A stretch of 64,000 nucleotides of DNA, taken from assembly GCA_022447555.1 (NCBI GenBank), contig JAKVBF010000001.1, positions 25,560-89,559 on the forward strand. The letters are read 5' to 3'. The notes beneath the pieces were generated by a model, which did no database searches, had not been told where the DNA came from, and was given only the letters and a program-made list of their open reading frames with translations. Positions 9,902 through 19,312 of the stretch are shown piece after piece. The translations under genes and the position numbers were made by a program. Numbering within the stretch: position 1 is the first letter of the stretch; each line of letters starts with the position of its first letter. This DNA comes from Mariniblastus sp. (GTDB lineage: Bacteria > Planctomycetota > Planctomycetia > Pirellulales > Pirellulaceae).

Positions 9902-11097
9902 TGCTGATCTTCGGCCTTGACCCTACGTCCATGATACGTGTCAAAGTACTTGTCTAAAAGCTCGCGTTTGAGAATTTCCGCTTCTTCGACATTTCCAATT
10001 TGTTTGGCCACCAAGAAGGCCTGATAGAGCGAGGCAGACGCGATGTGCCGGTCAACCCCTTCACTGGCTGCGGCAATTTTTAAAAATAAAAGGGAGGCCC
10101 GATCAGAATCGGTCGGAATCCGCTGAGCAGCCAAAGCTAAAATGAAGTCCACTACGGTAGACTGCGAACGCGTCAGTCCAGCGCGCCACACAGGATATCG
10201 AAGGTCCTCAATACGCTCGCCGGCCTCGCCTTTTAATTCAAGTTGAGCCGCAAAAATGGGAGCCCAATTTGAGTCTTGCTCGGCCAACTGGCTTAACCAC
10301 TTTTCCGCCAACTCCTGCTCACCTCCACAAATTGCCAAAGCCGTCCCGTAAACCTTGCCGACCTGCTGTTCTCCAAGTCCCTGCTGCCGCAACAAAGACA
10401 ACTGCCTTCGAGCCGCTTCCGCGTCAAAAAAAATCGGGGTGATCAGCGGACTCAGCGCTTCACCCTTTGGTGAAACCATCAATTCGGCCCCTGGGGGCAG
10501 ACTGGAATCGAATGTAAATTTGTCCCTGACCTCTCTGGCTCGCAAAAAAGGCTGGACTGCCGCCGCCCGATCACCCGCATGCAACCGAGCGCGCATCGTC
10601 CCCAAAGAAATCAAATAGTCAAATCTCGCTTCCGCTAACGAGCTGGGCGGACCGTTTAATGTCTCGTACAAAGGCTCTACCAACTTGACCAGTGAGGCGA
10701 CGTCACCGATCGATAAACGATGCCGAATACGAAATAGGGGTAGGCCACGCGTTTTCAAAAAGCTGTCAAATGATTTCTGAGCTCCCTCCGTTCCAACTGC
10801 CCCTTCGGTTCCTACAGGCAGTGTTGCCTGCAAAACATCGTCCCAGTTAATTGTGGTTCCGTCGTTGAGATAAACTCCATGTTTATCAAATCGCTTGATT
10901 TCTGACTTCGGAATCTCCAAACTTCGCAACACCAAATTTGATTGCGCAAAACCATGATGACTGAGACTGACAACACCTAAAACCGTGAAGACAAAGAGAC
11001 ACCTGCTCGGGTACCACTTCGCTCCGAAATCCTGTCGAAGCCGCGAACGCGATACCCGAACGACTCCCCCAAACTCTGGCAATATCCTCATCGTCAA
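9898..11097 (-). CDS. Hypothetical secreted protein, first large gene of the ExbB/ExbD operon
   Basis: 399-aa ORF with signal-like segment (CLFVFTVLGVVSLSHHGFAQ); translationally coupled to ExbB. Confidence 0.7.
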   Translation of the reverse strand: MTMRILPEFGGVVRVSRSRLRQDFGAKWYPSRCLFVFTVLGVVSLSHHGFAQSNLVLRSLEIPKSEIKRFDKHGVYLNDGTTINWDDVLQATLPVGTEGAVGTEGAQKSFDSFLKTRGLPLFRIRHRLSIGDVASLVKLVEPLYETLNGPPSSLAEARFDYLISLGTMRARLHAGDRAAAVQPFLRAREVRDKFTFDSSLPPGAELMVSPKGEALSPLITPIFFDAEAARRQLSLLRQQGLGEQQVGKVYGTALAICGGEQELAEKWLSQLAEQDSNWAPIFAAQLELKGEAGERIEDLRYPVWRAGLTRSQSTVVDFILALAAQRIPTDSDRASLLFLKIAAASEGVDRHIASASLYQAFLVAKQIGNVEEAEILKRELLDKYFDTYHGRRVKAEDQQ

Positions 11098-11112
11098 AAA
11101 GGCCCCTGCCGT

Positions 11113-11586
11113 TTAGTATTCTATTTCAACCGCGAAATTGCGAAGGTCTGTATAAGCCGATGCTGCCAGAGTGTCCGCTATTTCAAAACCTTGACGCGTC
11201 AGTGAAAAATCCCTCTGCAAATGATGGATCACCAATCCCGACTGACACAATTGCCGAAAACCATCTAGAAATTTCATCGTTTCCCGGGGCGCATTTTTCT
11301 TCCGAAATAACAACCGACAATCTTCATCTACTTCCACGCAGATGGCCAACAAGCGATCGCTTGTATCAAAGGCCTCTGGATTACCCCGAAGGTCAAACAT
11401 GCCGCGATTACGCGCCAGCGACAAGAGTGCATTGGCGTAATCGTCTAGCTCGCTAATTGATGACGCAGCACCGCTCAGCGCTTGTCCACACAAGTCAGCA
11501 AACGCAGCAATCGTGGGCGCGCCACAACTCAGTTCAGACCAATTTGCACCGCTATTGCCGGTGGAATTCAGATTTCGAAGCAACAT
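11113..11586 (-). CDS. Hypothetical protein
   Basis: ORF 11113-11598, likely start MLLRNLNSTG; same orientation, close to the next gene. Confidence 0.5.
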   Translation of the reverse strand: MLLRNLNSTGNSGANWSELSCGAPTIAAFADLCGQALSGAASSISELDDYANALLSLARNRGMFDLRGNPEAFDTSDRLLAICVEVDEDCRLLFRKKNAPRETMKFLDGFRQLCQSGLVIHHLQRDFSLTRQGFEIADTLAASAYTDLRNFAVEIEY

Positions 11587-11730
11587 GTTTGCCACCAAAT
11601 GAAAATGGACTAAATATGAAACAATTTAAACCTCAGGTCGTTTTTTCAACATCTTCGCAACCCAACAGTAGGACCCTTGGTCGGAACGAACCGCCTGCAA
11701 AACGTCTTCGTTGCAACCAAAATTGAGTCG

Positions 11731-13140
11731 CTAGAGAGCGACGGTTTGCCCGCGCTCCGGAATCAACACGGGGCCTATCCCACTTTTATCCAAAAGTTGC
11801 TTGAAGGGCTGGGCGCTATCCATTTCGCAATGAACCAGAGCGATTTTTTCAAGGTCTCCTTCTTCCGCCATCGCCTGCGCCCAATTAAAAAGCTCGCTCT
11901 GGTCCGCATGTCCGCTACTGCTCTCCAAACGTCGGATCTGAGCCCGCGCTTCATAGGGCTGGCCGAATATTTTTATGATGTCAAGCGATTGATCAAGCAG
12001 GATTCGACCCAAGGTATGAGGTGCCTGGAACCCTGTGAATAATATAATCGTCTCTGGTTGTTCAATGTTGTTTTTCAAATGGTGCAAAATTCGACCCGAC
12101 TCGCACATTCCCGACGCGCTAATAACCACACAAGGTTCCCTTAGCTGATTGATTGCTTTCGATAGTTCTACGTTGCGAACGTAGTACAGGTCATGAAAGG
12201 CTAAGGGATCCTCATCCTCTTCGATCATGATCTGCTCTAGCATTTCATCGTCGTAGCATTCAACATGCTCTCGAAAGACATTGGTTGCATTGACTGCGAG
12301 CGGACTGTCGACAAACACCTTCATCTTCGGTAATTCACCAGCTTCGGCCAACAGATTTAATCGATAAACGATCTCTTGGGTCCTGCCGACTGAAAAAGCC
12401 GGAATGATGAGCTTTCCTCCCGATTGATGAGCGTCCATCGCGGCTTCGAGCAGCACCTGCTTGGCATCGCCACCCTTGGGATGTAAGCGATTTCCATAGG
12501 TCGCCTCCATAATGATCATGTTGGCTCCGGGGATCGTCACCGGGTCTTTGAGTATCGGCATATCGGGGCGACCGATATCTCCGCTGAAAACCAGTTTGAA
12601 AGGAGACTGTCCCGGACGCTGCATTTCCAACTCAACCATCGCAGCGCCTAACATGTGCCCAGCTACGTGAAAACGACACTGCATTCCAGGAGTCGGCTCA
12701 AAGTTTGTATCGTAACCGATTGGTCGAAACTGTTTGATCGCTGCGACCGCATGTTCTTGCTCGTACAACGGCGTGAATGGCTTCTCATTGTTTTTTTTTC
12801 GTTTCCGATTGACGTACTTGACGTCACTCTGCTGGATTTTAGCGCTATCTAGGAGTAAATAAACCGCTAGATCGCGTGTGGCGGAAGTGGCATAAATAGG
12901 CCCTTTGAATCCACTTCGCACCAGTGAGGGAAGGTTGCCGCTGTGATCAATATGGGCGTGGGATAAAATCACGGCGTCAATCTCGGAACCCTCAAATGGT
13001 AGGTCTCGGTTCCGTTTGAAGGCATCGCGACGACGGCCTTGAAACAGACCGCAATCAAGCAAGATTTTCTTCCCCTGATAATGCACGAGATGCATCGATC
13101 CGGTCACCGTTTGTGCAGCGCCCCAAAACTGAACAATCAT
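11731..13140 (-). CDS. MBL-fold / beta-CASP metallo-hydrolase with RNA specificity domain
   Basis: MIVQFWGAAQTVTGSMHLV..., HAHIDHSGNLP (HxHxDH), VFSGDIGRPD, SSSGHADQSELFNW; start at internal Met. Confidence 0.9.
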   Translation of the reverse strand: MIVQFWGAAQTVTGSMHLVHYQGKKILLDCGLFQGRRRDAFKRNRDLPFEGSEIDAVILSHAHIDHSGNLPSLVRSGFKGPIYATSATRDLAVYLLLDSAKIQQSDVKYVNRKRKKNNEKPFTPLYEQEHAVAAIKQFRPIGYDTNFEPTPGMQCRFHVAGHMLGAAMVELEMQRPGQSPFKLVFSGDIGRPDMPILKDPVTIPGANMIIMEATYGNRLHPKGGDAKQVLLEAAMDAHQSGGKLIIPAFSVGRTQEIVYRLNLLAEAGELPKMKVFVDSPLAVNATNVFREHVECYDDEMLEQIMIEEDEDPLAFHDLYYVRNVELSKAINQLREPCVVISASGMCESGRILHHLKNNIEQPETIILFTGFQAPHTLGRILLDQSLDIIKIFGQPYEARAQIRRLESSSGHADQSELFNWAQAMAEEGDLEKIALVHCEMDSAQPFKQLLDKSGIGPVLIPERGQTVAL

Positions 13141-13366
13141 GGTAAGGTCCCATATTAGGTAGAATGAGAAACAATTGGTTATCGCAGCAAACGTCCCCGC
13201 CCAGCACATACGAATCGGTCAAAAACGCGAAACCCATTGTGAATCAGCGACCTGATCTGATCGCCGAGACTCACATGATTTGACAGCGAACGATACACTC
13301 TTTCGCCCTCCGAAACCTTCGTCAAAGCACCTGCTTCGTAGCCGCAAGAATCAAGCCTTAGCAAAC

Positions 13367-13933
13367 CTACGATTTAACCCTCTCGACGTATTCTCCGGTC
13401 CGAGTATCGATTCGGATGATGTCACCCATGTTTACAAAAATCGGCGTAGGGAATTCTCCACCCGTTTCCACTTTGACCGGCTTGGTCACGTTCGTTGACG
13501 TGTCTCCCTTAGCTCCCGGCTCGCAATACTCCACTTTGAGCTCAACGTGATTTGGGGGTGTCATGATGATTGGGTTACTGTTAAACAGCGTCATCTGACA
13601 ATTCATTCCGTCTTTCAGATATCTCCAATCATCACCCACTTGCTCCGCCGCCAATTCATACTGATCATAGGTTTCACTGTTCATGAAGACAAACGTATCT
13701 CCCTGGCGGTACAGGTATTGGACTGAGACCTCCATCACATCGGCCTCTTCCAATGTATCCCCACCTTTGTAGGTCCGCTGCAGAGTCGTTCCTCTCACGA
13801 GGTTCTTGAGTTTACATTTGTAAAGAGCGTTGCCTTTGCCCGGTTTTACAAAGTTCATCTCCGTCATCAGGTATGGCTCACCATCAATTTGAACTTTGAG
13901 TCCCTTGCGAAAATCGTTGGTTTTGTAGGCCAC
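13367..13933 (-). CDS. efp: Elongation factor P
   Basis: MAYKTNDFRKGLKVQIDGEPYLMTEMNFVKPGKGNALYKCKLKNL with conserved KPGKG loop; C-terminal IRIDTRTGEYVERV. Confidence 0.95.
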   Translation of the reverse strand: MAYKTNDFRKGLKVQIDGEPYLMTEMNFVKPGKGNALYKCKLKNLVRGTTLQRTYKGGDTLEEADVMEVSVQYLYRQGDTFVFMNSETYDQYELAAEQVGDDWRYLKDGMNCQMTLFNSNPIIMTPPNHVELKVEYCEPGAKGDTSTNVTKPVKVETGGEFPTPIFVNMGDIIRIDTRTGEYVERVKS

Positions 13934-14116
13934 TTTATTCTGTCCTGCTTAATGGTTCATGGGCGGTTGTGAAAAACTTCGCGACGGGGACACTGTTCCT
14001 GCGGCGAAAATCTACTATTTTGGAAGAAGGCCAATTCTATCCAAAAAATCGACCGTTGTCGGCGCCGAACGGGCGTCATTTTCTCAAGCAAACGCTGGTG
14101 TTTTCATAGGTTTTTC

Positions 14117-15133
14117 ATGGTCCAACCAATAACTAGAGACATGATCGACCTAAAAACCGATCTGACGTGGCAACAGCATATGAAAAATGCCATTCGAACC
14201 TCTCAGGGTTTAGCCTCGGCGTTGGATCTGCCGCTGTCCGAAATTGCCTCCGGTGACGCGACTCAACCGTTTCCACTATTCGCTCCCCTGCCCTTCGTCT
14301 CCCGAATGGAACCGGGAAATATCGAAGACCCTCTTCTACGTCAAGTATTACCTGTCGCAGAGGAAAAAATCCAAGCCGAAGGGTATCTGAAAGACCCGCT
14401 AAAGGAGGATCAATTCTCTATTTCCCCCGGTTTACTGCACAAATATGATTCGCGAGCGCTGATGATTATCAACGGTACCTGCGCGATACATTGTCGTTAT
14501 TGTTTTCGCCGAAATTTTCCCTATCAGGAATCGTTACAGTCAACCGGTGATTGGGACCGAGCCATTCAGCAGATCGAGTCCGACGTATCCGTTCACGAGA
14601 TTATCCTTTCCGGCGGGGATCCTCTCACGGTGGTCGATGATCGGTTGACTGAACTGGTGCAACGTCTCGATCAGATCCAGCATTTACAACGACTCAGAAT
14701 TCATACTCGTTTGCCGATCGTCATTCCACAGCGTATCACTGGGGATTTGATTGAGACGATCAACGAAACCAGAATGGCGATCACCATCGTGGTTCATGCC
14801 AATCACGCCAACGAAGTTGACGAATCCGTTGCCCATCACTTGGGACGTCTCTCTCAAACTCGGGCAACCGTTCTGAATCAATCCGTTTTACTGCGTGGCA
14901 TCAACGATGATCCGAGTGAGCTAATCGAGTTAAGCCAGCGTTTGATCGCGTGCGGGACAGTACCTTACTATCTGCATCAACTGGATCCGGTGATCGGCGC
15001 TCAGCACTTTCATGTTCCGATCCAGCAAGGGCGCGAAATCATCAAGGAAATGCGAACCCGTATTTCAGGTTATTTGGTCCCACGCTACGTTCAGGAGAGA
15101 CCCGGGCAGCCCAATAAAACTCCGCTCGAATGA
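14117..15133 (+). CDS. epmB: EF-P beta-lysylation protein / lysine 2,3-aminomutase family radical SAM enzyme
   Basis: CAIHCRYCFRRNFPY radical-SAM CxxxCxxC, ILSGGDPL, RIHTRLPIVIPQRI; size matches EpmB; divergent from efp. Confidence 0.9.
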   Translation: MVQPITRDMIDLKTDLTWQQHMKNAIRTSQGLASALDLPLSEIASGDATQPFPLFAPLPFVSRMEPGNIEDPLLRQVLPVAEEKIQAEGYLKDPLKEDQFSISPGLLHKYDSRALMIINGTCAIHCRYCFRRNFPYQESLQSTGDWDRAIQQIESDVSVHEIILSGGDPLTVVDDRLTELVQRLDQIQHLQRLRIHTRLPIVIPQRITGDLIETINETRMAITIVVHANHANEVDESVAHHLGRLSQTRATVLNQSVLLRGINDDPSELIELSQRLIACGTVPYYLHQLDPVIGAQHFHVPIQQGREIIKEMRTRISGYLVPRYVQERPGQPNKTPLE

Positions 15134-15179
15134 AGCCAACTTACCCAGACAATTACCTTTCCCGCGACCGATTGAGACA

Positions 15180-15968
15180 TCAGGAAAAAAGGTTGTCCAA
15201 GTACTCGATCGACTGGGCACATTGAGTCGCGCATTCGCTTTCACTGTCTCGCTCAATCGTGATATATCCGGAATAGCCATTTTCTTCTAGGACCCCCAAC
15301 AGACCTGGCATATCCACCGAACCCCGCCCAAGCTGCACCTCGAGGCCACGGCCAAGTGCCAAATCTCTCACGGCATCCCTCGCGCGAAAATTCATGACAT
15401 GACTCCCCAAGGCCTTGAGCGAGTCCTCCGCCGAAAACCCGTTGATGATAATCTCACCCGGATCAAAATCGACACCGAGAGTCATCGGAGGTAACGAATC
15501 CATCAAGCCCTTTAGGCGATCTCCATCCTCCGACGCCGTTCGCGCTGCCAGCCATGCTCCAGCCCGCTGACTGTGAACCCCAATATCGGTTAGGGCCTGC
15601 ACCATCGTCTGTCGCCGATCATCGGACGGATCCTCCGGGACTCGACCGATCCGATTGGTGACAACAGTTGCCCCCAGTTGATAAGCCATGTCGATCGCAT
15701 TCTTGGTAGCGTCAATTCGACGCTCCAAATCCTCCGAGTCATCGTATCCACGACGGGTCGGGAAATGAATGGCTGAAACATTCAAACCTAAATCCGTCAA
15801 CATTTTCTTGAGGTGTCGAACACCCGTACGGGTCAATTCTGAGGGGCGTAACTCAGTCCGAGCATTGATTTCCACACCCTCAGCACCGATCGCTGCTGCG
15901 GTAGCCAAGGCTTTCTTCAATGGCTGCCTGAGACTCTCCAGACAAAGGCCTTTTTTTAGCTTTAACAT
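15180..15968 (-). CDS. Sugar phosphate isomerase/epimerase (xylose isomerase-like TIM barrel)
   Basis: VGAEGVEINAR-like start, VDFDPGEIIINGFS, C-terminal GYSGYITIERDSE. Confidence 0.75.
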   Translation of the reverse strand: MLKLKKGLCLESLRQPLKKALATAAAIGAEGVEINARTELRPSELTRTGVRHLKKMLTDLGLNVSAIHFPTRRGYDDSEDLERRIDATKNAIDMAYQLGATVVTNRIGRVPEDPSDDRRQTMVQALTDIGVHSQRAGAWLAARTASEDGDRLKGLMDSLPPMTLGVDFDPGEIIINGFSAEDSLKALGSHVMNFRARDAVRDLALGRGLEVQLGRGSVDMPGLLGVLEENGYSGYITIERDSESECATQCAQSIEYLDNLFS

Positions 15969-16085
15969 GTCATTCCTACCTTACCAGATCCACTTTGGCT
16001 TCCATCGTATGTTACATTCCTATTTTATTGAATTGGCCACACCTGCATGGCCTTGATGATTGCCTTATTAGGACAATTGAATTTC

Positions 16086-16877
16086 ATGACTTCGATTCAA
16101 GATATCTGCGATTTTCTTGACTGGTTTGCTCCGCAACGATTGGCTGAGGAATGGGATAATGTGGGCCTTTTAGTAGGCGATCGCAATTCCACCGCCAACC
16201 GCGTGATGACCTGTCTGACCATCACGCCCGCCAGTGCGGCAGAGGCCATTAACAAGGGCTGCGACCTGATCGTTAGCCATCACCCACTACCTTTTCAGCC
16301 GCTCAAAAAAATCACCGCCGACGCAATCTCCACCCGAATGTTGTTGGATCTCATTCGAGCCGAAGTCGCGGTCTACAGTCCCCACACGGGATTCGATTCA
16401 GCAGCTCATGGGATCAACCAATCATTGGCCGAATTGGTCGGCATGGAGAATCCCAAGCCCATCATCCCCATCCCCAACGATCCCGACGAGCTGGGCTCAG
16501 GCCGAATCGGGGACCTTAACCCATCCATTTCGCTTGCCGAACTCGTTGACCGATTGAAAGCGTCCTTATCCGTTGGGCATGTTGGGGTCGTGGGCCAAAT
16601 GGATGCCACAACTCATCGGATCGCATTGGCATGTGGCAGTGGTGGCACTTTTTTGGAGTCGGCAAGGCAACTAGGCTGCGACACCTTCGTGACAGGCGAA
16701 GCCAATTTTCACACCTGCCTGGAAGCCGAAGCAACCAATACCAACCTGATCCTTTTGGGACATTATGCGAGCGAACGATTTGCCTTGGAAAGGTTGGCGA
16801 GCGAACTTGGAAAACAGTTTCCAGAGGTCGATTCCTGGCCTAGCGTTCAAGAGTCCGACCCCCTGAAAAGATACTAA
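16086..16877 (+). CDS. Nif3-like dinuclear metal centre hexameric protein
   Basis: IQDICDFLDWFAPQRLAEEWDNVGLLVGD, LIVSHHPLPFQPLKKI, ACGSGGTFLESARQLGCDTFVTGEANFH. Confidence 0.9.
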   Translation: MTSIQDICDFLDWFAPQRLAEEWDNVGLLVGDRNSTANRVMTCLTITPASAAEAINKGCDLIVSHHPLPFQPLKKITADAISTRMLLDLIRAEVAVYSPHTGFDSAAHGINQSLAELVGMENPKPIIPIPNDPDELGSGRIGDLNPSISLAELVDRLKASLSVGHVGVVGQMDATTHRIALACGSGGTFLESARQLGCDTFVTGEANFHTCLEAEATNTNLILLGHYASERFALERLASELGKQFPEVDSWPSVQESDPLKRY

Positions 16878-16986
16878 TTTTTAGGATTTTTCGGGCCTTA
16901 ACTGGTCAGATTCCAGTTTGCGTTGACCCCCCGTCAACGGTCTCTAGAATGTGGAGACCCTTTCATCCGACAGTTGGATTTTTTCA

Positions 16987-17727
16987 ATGCCAAACAAATA
17001 TTTAACGGCCCTTCCCGTTTTCAACGAAGTTCATTCTGTCGAGTCAGTTTTGGATGAAGTGACTCGATTCAGCCCCAACGTCCTTGTTGTAGATGACGGT
17101 TCAACCGACGGCACATCGGATAAATTAACCTCGCGAGAGGATATTCTACTGGTAACACACCGAGCGAACCGTGGCTATGGAGCAGCCCTGAACACCGCGT
17201 TTAAATATGCAATCGACAACAACTATGAATTTCTGACCACGATCGATTGTGACGGCCAGCACGAACCTCAACGGATTCAGCAATTTGTGACCGCTTGTCA
17301 GAATACCGGCGCCGATATCGTGTCGGGTAGTCGATACTTGAAATCGTTTGAAAGTGATACACCCCCACCCCAACAACGGCGTCGCATCAATCACGCCATC
17401 ACCCACACCTTGAATCAAAAACTGGGACTAGGGCTGACCGACGCTTTTTGTGGATTCAAGGCCTACCGGGTAGAGGCACTCGGTCGTTTGAATCTGACGG
17501 AAACAGGTTATGCGATGCCCCTTGAACTTTGGGTCCAGGCTGCTTGCCACAATTTATCCGTTGTGGAGGTTGCGGTACCGCTGATTTACCTGGATGAAAC
17601 TCGCTCGTTTGGTGGTAAATTAGATGACGCTAATATTCGAATTGCATACTACAATGATGTGATGAATCGAAGCTTTGCAGCCTTACCAGAAAACTGCCCA
17701 AAACTGTTAGGTGATCGTGTTGGATGA
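16987..17727 (+). CDS. Family 2 glycosyltransferase
   Basis: MPNKYLTALPVFNE...VLVVDDGSTDGTSD, TIDCDGQHEPQRI; start at internal ATG. Confidence 0.85.
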   Translation: MPNKYLTALPVFNEVHSVESVLDEVTRFSPNVLVVDDGSTDGTSDKLTSREDILLVTHRANRGYGAALNTAFKYAIDNNYEFLTTIDCDGQHEPQRIQQFVTACQNTGADIVSGSRYLKSFESDTPPPQQRRRINHAITHTLNQKLGLGLTDAFCGFKAYRVEALGRLNLTETGYAMPLELWVQAACHNLSVVEVAVPLIYLDETRSFGGKLDDANIRIAYYNDVMNRSFAALPENCPKLLGDRVG

Positions 17728-17737
17728 AAGTGCGACG

Positions 17738-19300
17738 ATGATCGAATATCGCCGCTTGCGCGCACCTGACGAGGACCGAGGATCACTTGTTGAACCGGCA
17801 TTTGAGGATGCCTCCGACCTCGTCTTTGAAAACCAGGCATCGGCAGCGAGACAATCACCGGAGATCGCGGGCCAGTCCCTTGCGAATTTGTCGGAACTCG
17901 GCAGGACGGAACTGCTCGATTTAGCGTTTCGCTATACCTCTTCGTACCGAAACACGGCCCTGGATCAACGAAACGCCAACACCATCGTTATGTCGGGGCA
18001 TCAGCCAAAGCTTTTCCACCCGGGCGTCTGGTTTAAAAATTTCGCCCTCTCAAATTTGGGCAAGCGACTCGGCGCAACGCCCGTCAATCTGATTGTGGAT
18101 AACGACATTGCCGGCGTGACCTCAGTTTCGGCTCCGGATTTGAAGGGTTCCACAGCAACCATTAACCATATTCCCGTCGATCAGCCGGGGGCTAACATAC
18201 CGTTTGAGTGTCGTTCTATTGTTGACCCGTACTACTTTCGTCAATTTAGTCGTCGAGCAACAGACGCCATGCTTGGGATGGTGGTCACCCCTCTTGTCGC
18301 GCGACTATGGCCCCATGTCTGCTCTCAACTCACAGCTGACTCAAACTATGGCGCTGTGCTGGCCAAAGGACGGCACCTTTTGGAGCAGGATGCCGGGTTG
18401 GAAACTTTGGAAGTCCCTCTCAGTCAAGTCGCCGAAACAAAAGCGTTTTCATATTTAGCTCTAGAGATCTTTCAGAGGATTCAAGATTTTCACACGGCCT
18501 ACAACACCTGCCTTTATGATTATCGGGACATCCATCGCATACGAAGTAACTCGCATCCTGTCCCTGCATTAGAGAAGGAAAACGGATTCTATGAAGCTCC
18601 GTTCTGGGTTTGGCACACCCAACACCCGATCCGAAAGCCACTCTTCATTAAACGAGACCGTAACGGACACCGATTAACCGATCGATCGGGTTGGCAAGTC
18701 ACCATTGAAGTCGATAACTTTGCCGCTCAATTCTGCGAACTGCGCGATCAGGGAGTCGCCATTCGACCAAGAGCACTGGTCACAACGCTGTTCAGTCGAA
18801 TGATCTTGAGCGATCTGTTCCTACATGGGATCGGCGGTTCCAAGTACGACCAACTGACTGACGCCATTGCCCAGCGATTTCTAAATTTCGAAATGCCAAA
18901 GCATCTCACACTGACAGCAACGGCCACCCTACCCTGTGAAACAGAGAACGTCCTACCCTCAGACGTGACCGATTTGGACACATTGGATCGGGACTTGCGA
19001 TTCCACCCGGAAAATCACGTTGCGGGAGACGCCCCGCAAATCGCCAAATGGGTTGCCCGAAAACACTATTGGTTGAACCAAGCATTGCCGCCAGGAAAAC
19101 GAAAAGATCGGCACCAAGGAATCAACCAATGCAATGAACAGTTACAAGCATTTGTCCAACCCTCCCGTCAGAGACTGGCTCAGGAACGCGAGCAACTAAC
19201 GAGCCAGCTTAAAATCAACCAGATTGCAAGGTCTCGTGAATATAGTTACTCCCTCTTCCCGGAAAACCTGATCGAAGACCTTAAAACACTCGCTCAATAA
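17738..19300 (+). CDS. Conserved hypothetical protein
   Basis: ~520-aa ORF; motif SGHQPKLFHPGVWFKNFALSNLGKRLG is vaguely reminiscent of BshC-type enzymes but not assignable by eye. Start may be GTG 17711. Confidence 0.65.
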   Translation: MIEYRRLRAPDEDRGSLVEPAFEDASDLVFENQASAARQSPEIAGQSLANLSELGRTELLDLAFRYTSSYRNTALDQRNANTIVMSGHQPKLFHPGVWFKNFALSNLGKRLGATPVNLIVDNDIAGVTSVSAPDLKGSTATINHIPVDQPGANIPFECRSIVDPYYFRQFSRRATDAMLGMVVTPLVARLWPHVCSQLTADSNYGAVLAKGRHLLEQDAGLETLEVPLSQVAETKAFSYLALEIFQRIQDFHTAYNTCLYDYRDIHRIRSNSHPVPALEKENGFYEAPFWVWHTQHPIRKPLFIKRDRNGHRLTDRSGWQVTIEVDNFAAQFCELRDQGVAIRPRALVTTLFSRMILSDLFLHGIGGSKYDQLTDAIAQRFLNFEMPKHLTLTATATLPCETENVLPSDVTDLDTLDRDLRFHPENHVAGDAPQIAKWVARKHYWLNQALPPGKRKDRHQGINQCNEQLQAFVQPSRQRLAQEREQLTSQLKINQIARSREYSYSLFPENLIEDLKTLAQ

Positions 19301-19312
19301 CATAGGTCGGCG

